Under the pieces are notes generated by a model. That model was not told the DNA's origin. It was given only the letters and a program-made list of their open reading frames with translations, and made no database searches. The translations under genes and the position numbers were made by a program. DNA of 64,000 bases, taken from assembly GCA_038150465.1 (NCBI GenBank), contig JAYOTP010000009.1:1-64000 (forward strand). The letters run 5' to 3'. The DNA is from RFXV01 sp038150465. Its GTDB lineage: Bacteria > Bacteroidota > Bacteroidia > Flavobacteriales > Schleiferiaceae. Shown piece by piece: positions 45,978 to 54,288 of the stretch. How positions within the stretch are numbered: the stretch's first letter is position 1; the number at the start of each line of letters is the position of its first letter.

Positions 45978-47759
45978 ATGGAAGGACTGAAGAGATTATT
46001 TGATTTCCCCCGTTATCAGTTGGCCCACAAGCCGTTGGAGATGTGTATGGCCACCAAGATCGACGGTGAGTGGAAGACCATATCCAGTCAGGAATATGTG
46101 GAAATGGCCGAACACTTTTCTCTTGGACTCATGGAGTTGGGCGTCAGTGCCGGCGATAAGATCGGTTTGATCACGCACAATAACCGCTATGAATGGAATG
46201 TCAGCGATATCGGCATTCTCCAACTGGGCGCTGTGGACGTACCCGTATATCCCACCATTTCTGACGAGGACACGGCCTACATTTTCAATGATGCGGAGGT
46301 CACCTTCTGCTTTGTCTCCAATGATGAGCTTTACCAAAAGGTCATGCGCATCAAGGATCAGATTCCGAGCCTGAAGGCAGTGTACACCTTTCTGCCTGTG
46401 GATGGAGCACCCAACTGGGAGGAGGTTCTGGAATCGGGCCGCAAAAGCGATCGTTCCGCCGAGCTTCAAAAGGCCATGGATTCGGTAAACGAAGAAGATC
46501 TGGCCACCTTGATCTACACCTCGGGAACTACAGGCAAGCCAAAAGGCGTGATGCTCAGCCATAAGAACATCGCCACCAATGCTACAGATTGTCAGGACCG
46601 CTTTCCTGTATCCAGCGGCTCATGGGCGCTGAGCTTTTTGCCTGTTTGCCACATCTTCGAACGCATGCTGTCCTATCTCTACAGCTGGCAGGGCATTCCG
46701 ATCTATTTCGGTCAGTCGCTGGAAACCGTAGGCGACGACATACGCGAGGTGCAGCCGCACATTTTCACGGCCGTACCGAGGCTGCTGGAAAAGGTATTCG
46801 ATAAGATCATGGCCAAAGGCTCCGATCTCACCGGAGTAAAGAAGTCTCTTTTCTTTTGGGCGGTTGGACTTGCAGAGGAATTTGAACTGTCGGGCAAGAG
46901 CTTTGGATATAACCTCCAGTTGGCTCTGGCGCGGAAACTGATATTCAGCAAATGGCATGAGGCCCTGGGTGGAAACGTTCGGGCCATTGCCTCGGGCAGT
47001 GCGGCACTCAATCCGAAGCTGACCCGGATCTTCCTGGCCGCAGGCATCAATATTCAGGAGGGCTATGGCCTGACTGAGACCTCTCCGGTCATCTCCGTGA
47101 ACGGACGTCCGCTGGAGGACAAGTTGATCGGTGGCGTGGGCCGACCCATCGAAAATGTGATGGTCCGCATTGCCGAAGACGGAGAGATCACTGTGAAAGG
47201 CCCCAATGTGATGATGGGCTACTACAAACAGCCCGAACTCACCGCTGAAGTACTCAGCAGCGAAGGATGGTTCAAGACGGGCGATATCGGTGAGATCAAC
47301 GATCAGGGGCATCTGCGCATCACCGACCGGAAGAAGGAAATCTTCAAGACATCGGGAGGGAAGTATGTGGCGCCACAGATCATGGAGAACACCTTCAAGG
47401 AATCCCGATTCATCGAGCAGATCATGGTCATCGGCGAATCAGAAAAACATCCGGCGGCCCTTGTCCAGCCAGAATGGGAGTTCATCAAGGATTGGTGCGC
47501 CAAGAATGGAGTCGAATTCGGTTCTCCCGATCAGGTCGTCAAAGACCAGCGGCTCATCGATCGGATCTCGGAAGAGATCGACAAGGCCAATCAGCGATTC
47601 AGTCAGTGGGAGCAGGTCAAGAAATTCGAGCTCACGCCTGAGAGCTGGACGATCGATGCCGGCCACCTGACCCCGACACTGAAACTCAAGCGCAAGAACA
47701 TCACCAAGTCCTACGCTGATCTCTACGAGCGCATCTACGGCCATCCGCCGATCCGCTAG
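45978..47759 (+). CDS. Long-chain fatty acid-CoA ligase (AMP-binding)
   Basis: A 593-residue ANL-family adenylating enzyme. The AMP-binding loop is LIYTSGTTGKPKGVMLSHKN, then EGYGLTETSPVI, the catalytic aspartate segment GWFKTGDIG and the C-terminal hinge ITDRKKEIFKTSGGKYV. Size and the class-specific C-terminal part match long-chain acyl-CoA synthetases rather than short-chain ones. It activates fatty acids for beta-oxidation or lipid synthesis. If the AlkB-like enzyme acts on alkanes, this ligase could handle the resulting acids, but the two are 40 kb apart. It converges with the glycosyltransferase gene. Confidence 0.94.
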   Translation: MEGLKRLFDFPRYQLAHKPLEMCMATKIDGEWKTISSQEYVEMAEHFSLGLMELGVSAGDKIGLITHNNRYEWNVSDIGILQLGAVDVPVYPTISDEDTAYIFNDAEVTFCFVSNDELYQKVMRIKDQIPSLKAVYTFLPVDGAPNWEEVLESGRKSDRSAELQKAMDSVNEEDLATLIYTSGTTGKPKGVMLSHKNIATNATDCQDRFPVSSGSWALSFLPVCHIFERMLSYLYSWQGIPIYFGQSLETVGDDIREVQPHIFTAVPRLLEKVFDKIMAKGSDLTGVKKSLFFWAVGLAEEFELSGKSFGYNLQLALARKLIFSKWHEALGGNVRAIASGSAALNPKLTRIFLAAGINIQEGYGLTETSPVISVNGRPLEDKLIGGVGRPIENVMVRIAEDGEITVKGPNVMMGYYKQPELTAEVLSSEGWFKTGDIGEINDQGHLRITDRKKEIFKTSGGKYVAPQIMENTFKESRFIEQIMVIGESEKHPAALVQPEWEFIKDWCAKNGVEFGSPDQVVKDQRLIDRISEEIDKANQRFSQWEQVKKFELTPESWTIDAGHLTPTLKLKRKNITKSYADLYERIYGHPPIR

Positions 47760-47762
47760 CCC

Positions 47763-48875
47763 TCAGCAGCTCAGGTTCCTGTAGCAGGCGAGCATCGGTT
47801 CGACTTCGGTTTCCCAGTTCAATTCTGATGAAGCCAGAGCGAGCGCATTTTTGAAGGGGTCCTTTCCTTTCATTTCCATCTCCCTGATCCCTTGAGCGAT
47901 GGCCTTAGGACTGCATTCTGCAATGGTCTGCCCCACTTCTTTGCCCCGCACGATGCGGCTGACTTCCGGAAGCTCAGTGCTTAGGATCGGTATCCCCGCC
48001 CGTATGTAATCGAAGAGTTTGTTGGGCAGGCTGAAGCGGTAGTTCAGGTTGTTGTCCTTGTCCAGGCTCAGCCCCAGATCGCAACTCGCGGTAATGCGCA
48101 TCAACTGCTCATAAGGCCGGGCCTCCAGGATCTGTACGCGTTCCTGCAGCTTGAGTTCTGTGCGCAGAGCGTGCAGTTTGGGCAACACATCGCCTTTGCC
48201 GACGAGAAGCAGTTTCACCCGTTCGGGCAATTCGGTCATGGCCACAAAGAGTTCTTCCATTCCTCTGTCCACATTGATGCCGGTCCCCTGATTGATCATC
48301 AGAAAGTCTTCCGAAGAAAAACCCAGTGCCTCTTTCCCCTGTGCAGCGGTAGTTGCCTTCTTCACAGGTATGTTCCGGATGACCTCCGCGTGCTTTCCAT
48401 GAACCTCTTCGTAGAGCCGGGCAATGCTGTCATTCACAGTGAAGAGATGATCGATACGCGGAAAGCTGAGTCTTTCGATGCGTTTCCAGATACCCTTGAT
48501 CAGGGGTCTGTTCTGCAGCTCGGGAACTTCTGTGAAATATTCGTGTGCGTCGTGCACCAGGGGGAGCTTTCTGATCCGTGCCACGAGTTGATTGGCCAGG
48601 AGCGTATCCAGATCGTTGCTGTGCAGCACGCCACGGGGCCGCGTGAGCAGATAAAAGAAGAGGCGGAAATTGAATTCAGCATAAAAAAGGGCTCCCTTTC
48701 CGAACCACATCGGGAAGCGATGGATGCCATATTCCCGTTCGAGTCCGCCGCTGTTTTCTGAACCTCTGCCGATGAGTTCCACCTGCCATCCTTCGGCAGA
48801 TAAGGAGCTGCACACCTTGTGCACCCGCTGGTCGTTCACGCAATCGTTGGTAACAGAAACAAATACCCGGTCCAA
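47763..48875 (-). CDS. GT4-type glycosyltransferase
   Basis: A 370-residue GT-B glycosyltransferase. The N-terminal half begins VFVSVTNDCVNDQRVHKVC, a form typical for Bacteroidota group 1 transferases. The C-terminal half has NYRFSLPNKLFDYIRAGIPI and LSTELPEVSRIV, the nucleotide-sugar side of GT4. No membrane helix is predicted. The start is TTG at 48875; no ATG fits, and family N-termini match at this position. Its sugar and acceptor are unknown; surface glycan synthesis is likely. It is divergent from queA, 29 bases apart. Confidence 0.87.
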   Translation of the reverse strand: MDRVFVSVTNDCVNDQRVHKVCSSLSAEGWQVELIGRGSENSGGLEREYGIHRFPMWFGKGALFYAEFNFRLFFYLLTRPRGVLHSNDLDTLLANQLVARIRKLPLVHDAHEYFTEVPELQNRPLIKGIWKRIERLSFPRIDHLFTVNDSIARLYEEVHGKHAEVIRNIPVKKATTAAQGKEALGFSSEDFLMINQGTGINVDRGMEELFVAMTELPERVKLLLVGKGDVLPKLHALRTELKLQERVQILEARPYEQLMRITASCDLGLSLDKDNNLNYRFSLPNKLFDYIRAGIPILSTELPEVSRIVRGKEVGQTIAECSPKAIAQGIREMEMKGKDPFKNALALASSELNWETEVEPMLACYRNLSC

Positions 48876-48881
48876 GCCCTC

Positions 48882-48889
48882 TATTTTTG
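48882..48889 (+). promoter_or_regulatory. Candidate -7 element of queA
   Basis: TATTTTTG matches TAnnTTTG exactly, 15 bases before the ATG at 48905. The nearest TTG (48847) is too far for a normal -33 element. It fits into the 29-base divergent gap, so a separate promoter for the glycosyltransferase would have to overlap it. Confidence 0.42.
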
Positions 48890-48904
48890 CGGCAAGTTAT
48901 TCAA

Positions 48905-50110
48905 ATGGACCAACGGGAAATCCAGATCGCTGAGTATACCTACGCACTGCCGGAAGAGCGGATCGCACGCTATCCGCTGACCGACCGCAATGCCTCCCGT
49001 CTGCTGTCTTTCGATGGGTCGAATACAAGCGATCAGATGATCAGCGACCTTGCGGAACTGCTCGCTGTGCCCCACCGCATCTGCTTGAACGATACCCGAG
49101 TGGTCCATGCGCGTCTGCTTTTCCCGCACCGCTCAGGGCAGATCGAGATCTTTTGCCTGAGTACGGCAGATGGCCGATCGCTGGAACACATCCTGCACGA
49201 GGAAGGCTCTGTTGAGATCCTCGCTCTTGTGGGCGGCGCCCGGAAATGGAAAGAGGGATCGCTTCAGACCTCCTGGACACATAATGGCGGCTCGGGAACT
49301 TTGACTGCAGAAAAAGGGGAACGGGCCAACGGACGTTTTTACATCCGCCTCAGTTGGACCCCTTCTGGAGCCTTCTACAAAGTGCTCGAGCAGGCCGGCC
49401 ATGTTCCGCTGCCTCCCTATATGGATCGTGGGGATGAAATGTCCGACAGGGAGCGCTATCAGACCGTATTCGCACGCCACAGAGGATCTGTAGCCGCTCC
49501 AACCGCTGGTCTCCATCTGACCGAGGGAATGTTGGAAGAACTGACTGAGTCGGGTCATCGGATCGATCGCTTGACCCTGCACGTAGGAGCAGGCACTTTT
49601 CAGCCGGTCAGTACATCCGATGCCCGTGCCCACCGCATCCATGGAGAGGAGATCTGTGTCCCAAGGGATCTGATCGCTTCACTGGCAGAACGGACCGAGC
49701 CGATCCTTGCCGTAGGAACGACTTCACTCCGCACTTTGGAAAGTTTGTACTGGCTGGGACTGAAAGCAGCAGCAGGAGAGGACCCCAGCTCGGGCTGGGC
49801 TCAAGATGACCTGTCACGCTTCCCGGCCAAGCTCGACAGTTCCGCAGCGCTTTCGGCTTTGCTTGAATGGTTGGACGAACATTCAATGGAGGAATTGAGG
49901 GCCGTCACCCATCTGTATATCCTGCCCGATCATCGATTCCGAATGGTCGATGCGCTGCTCACCAATTTCCATCAACCCGGTTCCACCTTGCTTCTGCTCG
50001 TGGCGGCCTTTATTGGCGAGCAGTGGAGATCGCTCTATCAGCATGCGCTGGAGAATGACTACCGTTTTCTGAGTTACGGAGACGCTATGCTGCTCAAAAG
50101 AAAAGGATGA
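48905..50110 (+). CDS. queA: S-adenosylmethionine:tRNA ribosyltransferase-isomerase (QueA family)
   Basis: A 401-residue protein that carries the QueA marks: LPEERIARYPLTDRNASRLL, LNDTRVVHARL, APTAGLHLTEGML, VGAGTFQPVS, AVGTTSLRTLES and FLSYGDAMLL. QueA makes epoxyqueuosine at position 34 of certain tRNAs. It is about 50 residues longer than standard QueA and reads TNFHQPGSTLLLLVAAF where the standard family has PRST, so it may be the second QueA-like branch known in Bacteroidota. The ATG at 48905 is preferred over one at 48887. Its last four bases overlap the start of the small secreted protein gene. Confidence 0.85.
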   Translation: MDQREIQIAEYTYALPEERIARYPLTDRNASRLLSFDGSNTSDQMISDLAELLAVPHRICLNDTRVVHARLLFPHRSGQIEIFCLSTADGRSLEHILHEEGSVEILALVGGARKWKEGSLQTSWTHNGGSGTLTAEKGERANGRFYIRLSWTPSGAFYKVLEQAGHVPLPPYMDRGDEMSDRERYQTVFARHRGSVAAPTAGLHLTEGMLEELTESGHRIDRLTLHVGAGTFQPVSTSDARAHRIHGEEICVPRDLIASLAERTEPILAVGTTSLRTLESLYWLGLKAAAGEDPSSGWAQDDLSRFPAKLDSSAALSALLEWLDEHSMEELRAVTHLYILPDHRFRMVDALLTNFHQPGSTLLLLVAAFIGEQWRSLYQHALENDYRFLSYGDAMLLKRKG

Positions 50111-50502
50111 GCACGTTGAGGTATTTCCTTTTGCTGGCCTTTCTGCTTTCTGTTGGAAGCATGTCCGCAGCCACTGTCCATCGAGCTGCCCTGCATCCAC
50201 CAGACACCCTTTTTGTTTCCGCTGTGGAAGGAGATAGTTTGTTGGTCCTCGAAGGTCATTTGAACGATCCCTGTCATTTGGGCTATGAGCTCTTTGATCA
50301 GCTGGGCCGACGACTTCTCTACGGCATCGACAGCACTGCTTCATCAGGTGCATTTCGGCGATCGTACGACCTGAGGTCCATCCCCAAAGGCGATTTCGTT
50401 TTTTTTGCCCGATGCGCGGAGTTCAGGAGGGCATTCCGCTTGCACAAGAAAACTCATCGATCCAGAGCCACGGAGAAGCCCGCGCCCTGGGGCAGGAAGT
50501 AA
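50107..50502 (+). CDS. Small secreted protein resembling a stand-alone T9SS sorting-type domain
   Basis: A 131-residue protein with a signal peptide (MSTLRYFLLLAFLLSVGSMS). Residues about 35-115 have the beta pattern of a T9SS type A tail (LFDQLGRRLLYG, then SYDLRSIPKGDFVFFARC). There is no room for a separate cargo domain. The last residues, HRSRATEKPAPWGRK, are basic and unlike such tails. It overlaps queA by four bases (ATGA) and ends 49 bases inside the PAP2 gene on the other strand. The domain assignment is by pattern only, and the function is unknown. Confidence 0.6.
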   Translation: MSTLRYFLLLAFLLSVGSMSAATVHRAALHPPDTLFVSAVEGDSLLVLEGHLNDPCHLGYELFDQLGRRLLYGIDSTASSGAFRRSYDLRSIPKGDFVFFARCAEFRRAFRLHKKTHRSRATEKPAPWGRK

Positions 50503-51212
50503 GCATCGATCTTCCACGGCTTTACCGCCAGCTTGCCCAGCACATAGCCCAGCATGAATCCCGCGATGACATCCGAGGGGTGATGCACTCCGTTGTATAT
50601 GCGCTCAAACCCAACAAGTCCGGCCATCCCCCAGGCGGCATAGGGCATCCAGCGGCTCTCCGGGAAGCTGCTGCACAAAACGGTGGCCATAGAAGCCGCA
50701 TAAGTGGCATGTCCAGAGGGAAAAGAATTCGTAACAAATGGCGGTCCTTCGTACTGGAACCATTGGTTTTCAGGATAACCGATCGCATTCGGACGACTTC
50801 GCCGAAAGATCATCTTGAGCCCGTTCGCTCCCAGATAGCTGAATACCAATGCACGCCCCAAACCAACAGACGCCTGACCGGCTTTCCGATCCTGAGCCAA
50901 ATGGGCGTATCCGAAAAAGGCCAGTGAACCGACCAGACCAAATTCCTTCCCAAAAGGTTCGACATATTGCCGCATAAAGGGAGAAAAGGAGTCGCCTCTC
51001 CAGCTTTGGACGGGCCTGTCCACTGCAAATCCAACGAGCAGAACCCCACTGGCCAGCAGCCATTTTTCTTTTTGATCCATGGCGGATCTCTGAAACGATT
51101 TCTCTTCAAGGAGCTGCGCCTGTGCAGACCGGTGGCTGAATAGAGAAAGAAGCAGAGCCAATGGGACGGCCGTGAAAAGTGAGAAGGACGAGGATCTTGT
51201 ACAGGGATGCAT
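50454..51212 (-). CDS. PAP2-family phosphatase
   Basis: A 252-residue protein with a signal peptide (MHPCTRSSSFSLFTAVPLALL and following) and membrane segments. The PAP2 phosphatase motifs are KMIFRRSRP, FPSGHAT and, in the third, GVHHPSD; the arginine is preceded by E rather than S. The family dephosphorylates lipid phosphates such as phosphatidate or undecaprenyl diphosphate. The ATG at 51212 is chosen; a TTG at 51221 is possible. A -7 element six bases upstream suggests a leaderless mRNA. It is divergent from the EEP-fold gene. Confidence 0.9.
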   Translation of the reverse strand: MHPCTRSSSFSLFTAVPLALLLSLFSHRSAQAQLLEEKSFQRSAMDQKEKWLLASGVLLVGFAVDRPVQSWRGDSFSPFMRQYVEPFGKEFGLVGSLAFFGYAHLAQDRKAGQASVGLGRALVFSYLGANGLKMIFRRSRPNAIGYPENQWFQYEGPPFVTNSFPSGHATYAASMATVLCSSFPESRWMPYAAWGMAGLVGFERIYNGVHHPSDVIAGFMLGYVLGKLAVKPWKIDAYFLPQGAGFSVALDR

Positions 51213-51218
51213 TGGAAC

Positions 51219-51250
51219 CAAAATTGCAAAACATCATTCAGCTGTAGCAA
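51219..51250 (-). promoter_or_regulatory. Candidate promoter of the PAP2 gene
   Basis: On the minus strand TTG (51250-51248), a 21-base spacer and CAATTTTG (51226-51219), one base from TAnnTTTG. The ATG at 51212 follows after six bases. Confidence 0.38.
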
Positions 51251-51274
51251 CCACAACGACTACATTTATCCCGA

Positions 51275-52396
51275 ATGAACCGACGCACGAATATGTCCGA
51301 TATCCGTACAACGATCCGTCTGCTGCTCATGGGGTTTCTGTTCACTCCATGGCTCAATGCCCAATCGATAGAACTTCCCTTCGCCGGATTTGAACCGGCC
51401 CTGCCCGCAGATTCAGGCATGCGCATCTGCTTTTACAATGTGGAGAATCTGTTCGATACAGAAGACGACACCCTGAAATGGGATGAGGAATTCCTCCCCG
51501 AAGGCAAGAAGAAATGGAACGATCACAAGTATTGGGACAAGCAGAAAAAGATCGCTGAAACACTTTTGGCGGTCGGTTATTCCCATCCGCCTGCGCTCAT
51601 TGGCCTGTGCGAGGTGGAAAACCGAAGAGTACTGAACGATCTGGTGCGGCAGGACATCATGAAGGCCGCAGATTATCGGGTGATCCACTTTGAAAGTCCC
51701 GATCGAAGGGGCATCGATGTCGGGCTGCTGATGGACCGTTCCCAGCTGAAATTGCTTTCGGCTTCGTTTGTCCGGCTGGAACGGGCAGAAGATCCGGACT
51801 GGCGCACCCGAGACATTTTATACGCCAAACTCGCCGGTATTCATTGGGCAGACACCTTTCATGTTTGGGTGAACCATTGGCCTTCCCGAAGAGGAGGAGA
51901 GGAGGCGTCCCGGCCGTTGAGAGTGTTGGCCGCTACTGCACTGCGCGCTCAGATGGATTCAGTTCAGCGCATCCATCCCGGCCATGGACTGATCATCATG
52001 GGTGACCTGAATGACGGAGTGGGCGATGCCAGCCTCACAGAGGGTCTTCGGGTTTCGGATTGGAACGGATCGACTGAGGCCAGCTCTGCCGCCTTGTACG
52101 ATCTGATGCAGCCGCTGGATGTGCATTCAGGCACACATAAATATCGCGGTGAATGGAACTATCTGGATCATTTGGTCGTCAACGGAGGTCTTTTGGATGA
52201 GCAGGGAGCCACCAAGCTTCGTTCGGGAGGAGGCGAGAATGAATGGGCGAAGGTGTTCCGGGCCGATTGGTTGCTTCAACCCGACGATCGCTACACCGGA
52301 CGCTACCCCTTGCGCAGCTTTTCCGGACCGCGTTACCTCGGGGGCTACAGCGACCACCTTCCGATCTATCTGGATCTGGTTCCTGCTCATCAATAG
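51275..52396 (+). CDS. Secreted endonuclease/exonuclease/phosphatase family protein
   Basis: A 373-residue EEP-fold protein. It has a signal peptide (the start at 51293, MSDIRTTIRLLLMGFLF, is equally likely), then RICFYNVENLFDTEDD, IGLCEVENRRVL, NHWPSRRGGEE, IIMGDLNDG and YSDHLPIYLDL. These are the catalytic metal and histidine positions of the DNase I-like fold. This Bacteroidota group is secreted; whether it cuts nucleic acid or lipid phosphates is not known. TACATTTA at 51261-51268 is a possible -7 element. It lies between the divergent PAP2 gene and omp28. Confidence 0.9.
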   Translation: MNRRTNMSDIRTTIRLLLMGFLFTPWLNAQSIELPFAGFEPALPADSGMRICFYNVENLFDTEDDTLKWDEEFLPEGKKKWNDHKYWDKQKKIAETLLAVGYSHPPALIGLCEVENRRVLNDLVRQDIMKAADYRVIHFESPDRRGIDVGLLMDRSQLKLLSASFVRLERAEDPDWRTRDILYAKLAGIHWADTFHVWVNHWPSRRGGEEASRPLRVLAATALRAQMDSVQRIHPGHGLIIMGDLNDGVGDASLTEGLRVSDWNGSTEASSAALYDLMQPLDVHSGTHKYRGEWNYLDHLVVNGGLLDEQGATKLRSGGGENEWAKVFRADWLLQPDDRYTGRYPLRSFSGPRYLGGYSDHLPIYLDLVPAHQ

Positions 52397-52459
52397 GCAG
52401 AAAAGGAAAAGTGGTGCTTTGGCTTGGCTCATCGAAGCATGTAAAGCCGTTTTTCCACT

Positions 52460-52467
52460 TACTTTTG
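52460..52467 (+). promoter_or_regulatory. Candidate -7 element of the omp28 gene
   Basis: TACTTTTG matches TAnnTTTG exactly. It lies 22 bases before the ATG at 52490 and only four before the alternative ATG at 52472, which helps favour the downstream start. Confidence 0.42.
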
Positions 52468-52489
52468 TTCCATGCAAATTTTCTTTCCC

Positions 52490-53464
52490 ATGAAAAAGTG
52501 GAGTTCTGCTCTTTTGATCGTAGCCGCGGCCTTGGCTTCTTGTGACAAGGACGATGACAATTCTTCTTCCGGAGGCAACACCACCCCCGATCCCATTGCT
52601 GGATTGGTGGTCAAGAACCAAAGCAATGTTCTGCTTGTGGAAAATACCGGTGCCTGGTGCCAGTATTGTCCCAATGGAGCGGAGATCATGTTGAATCTCG
52701 CAGCCAATTATGACTTCATCGTTCCGGTGGCTTTGCACAACAACGATGGACTGATGAACCCATCCAGCGTGATCTGGGATTCCATTTTTGTGCAGGACGG
52801 CTTTCCGACCATACACGTGAATGGAGAGGCATTGGCCAACTACAACGATGCAGAAGCGACGGCGCTTTTGGCCAGTACCGACCCAGCCGTTCTGGGTGTG
52901 GCCCACAATGTGGAAGACGCCGATACTTCGTGGCTGGTCCACATCAAGGCAGAATTCTTTCAGGACGCCATACAGAAGAACTATTTCCTGCAGTCTTTCC
53001 TGATCTTGGAAAATGTGCTCGCAAAGGATAATTCCGCGGTTGGAGGCTCGGACCTTCGGCAGGTTTCAAGCGTTCAATGGGTGGACAAAGGGCCAACAGG
53101 AGGCACCTCCATTTGGAATGTGGACGCCGGTTTTGTGGATACCACGCCCACCGTACGCGCGGGAGATGACTTTTACCACAAGGACAATCTTTGGGCCTTC
53201 GCCGAAGGCGATTCCAATATGACCCAGTGGGGACTTCCCCTGGCAGCGGTCAATCCCTTCGGTTCGGACTATGCCGCAGGAGATGTGATCGGAAGCAAGT
53301 ACACGCCCATTCGATTCCACATTGACAAGCCAACCTCTTCAAGCCTCGGTGGTCTGAACGTAGTGGGGTACAAAGTGCTGACGGTCGTTTGGGAATTGGT
53401 CCTCGATGGAGGCAACTACGTCTACCGCTACACGAATGCCTACGAAAGCAGCATTCCTGAATAA
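52490..53464 (+). CDS. Omp28-family outer membrane lipoprotein
   Basis: A 324-residue lipoprotein: MKKWSSALLIVAAALASC ends in a lipobox, and the acidic stretch after the cysteine (DKDDDNSSSGG) is the outer-membrane export signal seen in Bacteroidota. Residues about 45-140 look like a thioredoxin fold with NTGAWCQYCPNG, a CxxC motif; the rest is a beta-rich domain. This is the Omp28 family, first known from Porphyromonas, with no settled function. The start at 52490 is chosen over 52472. A terminator follows that overlaps the end of the convergent EI24 gene. Confidence 0.9.
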   Translation: MKKWSSALLIVAAALASCDKDDDNSSSGGNTTPDPIAGLVVKNQSNVLLVENTGAWCQYCPNGAEIMLNLAANYDFIVPVALHNNDGLMNPSSVIWDSIFVQDGFPTIHVNGEALANYNDAEATALLASTDPAVLGVAHNVEDADTSWLVHIKAEFFQDAIQKNYFLQSFLILENVLAKDNSAVGGSDLRQVSSVQWVDKGPTGGTSIWNVDAGFVDTTPTVRAGDDFYHKDNLWAFAEGDSNMTQWGLPLAAVNPFGSDYAAGDVIGSKYTPIRFHIDKPTSSSLGGLNVVGYKVLTVVWELVLDGGNYVYRYTNAYESSIPE

Positions 53465-53475
53465 ATAGACGCGAA

Positions 53476-54255
53476 TTATTTCTGAGAAACCGGGTCTGCT
53501 GAAAGGCCCGGTTTTTTTGTGTCCAGAAAGCTGAGTGTTCCCGCCACGATCCCCAGTACCGGTGCGATCGCCCACCCCAGGTAGGGGATCAGGAACAGGC
53601 CGTAGAACATCAGGCCATTGCCGATCGCCAGTCCCCGATGAGAACGCATGAACGATAGCCGTTCTCCCACCGACCATCGGCTGCGTTCACAGCTGTAGTC
53701 GATCATGGAGAAGCCAAAGAAATACGCCTGAACGATCAGCAGGAACACAGGAGCCAAAAGGCCCACCAGCGGAATGAAAGCAAAGAAGAACAGGAGCAGA
53801 GTGATGAGCAGTTCCAAGAAGAGATTCCTCAGGGCGATACCCGCTCCACGGAGTGCATCTTGAAAGAGCTGCCGCCACGAGAAGTCGAAGTGCCTTCCCG
53901 TTTTCAGGGCCTCGGTCTGTTCGCTCAGATAAGCCAGAACAGGCGCCAGTATGATCAGCACCAGTTGCTTATAGACCAGAGCGTAGACAAAGAAGATGAG
54001 CATTCGACTCAATACGCCGAGCGTCCAGCGCAGGATCTGGTTCCACCATCCATCATCCCAGCCGAGCCATTGATCGATTCGCTCTTGAAATTGGGTGGCC
54101 ATGACTTCTCCCAATGCCAAAGCCATCACGACCAAAAGCAGATTGACGGCTACAGGCCACCAAAGCCAGAGGTACAATCGATGCGAATGAATGAAGCGAA
54201 AGGCAGCGCGATAATCGCCGATGGCTCTGCCGATCTCCCGAAGCGAAGTCATCAT
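53476..54255 (-). CDS. EI24-domain (CysZ-like) membrane protein
   Basis: A 259-residue protein with four or so hydrophobic segments (about 27-50, 90-110, 150-185, 205-235) and the N-terminal GDYRAAFRFIHSHRLYLWLWW-like start of the EI24/CysZ family. CysZ takes up sulfate, but in Bacteroidota most members are not studied, and no cysteine-synthesis genes are nearby. Two ATGs (54255 and 54252) give the same frame. It is divergent from purB with 33 bases between, and the terminator of omp28 lies inside its last codons. Confidence 0.85.
   Translation of the reverse strand: MMTSLREIGRAIGDYRAAFRFIHSHRLYLWLWWPVAVNLLLVVMALALGEVMATQFQERIDQWLGWDDGWWNQILRWTLGVLSRMLIFFVYALVYKQLVLIILAPVLAYLSEQTEALKTGRHFDFSWRQLFQDALRGAGIALRNLFLELLITLLLFFFAFIPLVGLLAPVFLLIVQAYFFGFSMIDYSCERSRWSVGERLSFMRSHRGLAIGNGLMFYGLFLIPYLGWAIAPVLGIVAGTLSFLDTKKPGLSADPVSQK
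53488..53518 (+). terminator. Rho-independent terminator of omp28, inside the 3' coding end of the EI24 gene
   Basis: Stem aaccggg (53488-53494) pairs with cccggtt (53507-53513) around a 12-base loop, followed by a T run. It overlaps the last codons of the gene on the minus strand, so the same bases serve two purposes. Confidence 0.8.
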
Positions 54256-54263
54256 TCCTTGGT

Positions 54264-54271
54264 TACTTTTG
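54264..54271 (+). promoter_or_regulatory. Candidate -7 element of purB
   Basis: TACTTTTG matches TAnnTTTG exactly and lies 17 bases before the ATG at 54289. No TTG is at the -33 distance. Confidence 0.45.
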
Positions 54272-54288
54272 ATCTTTAATCATGGGTT

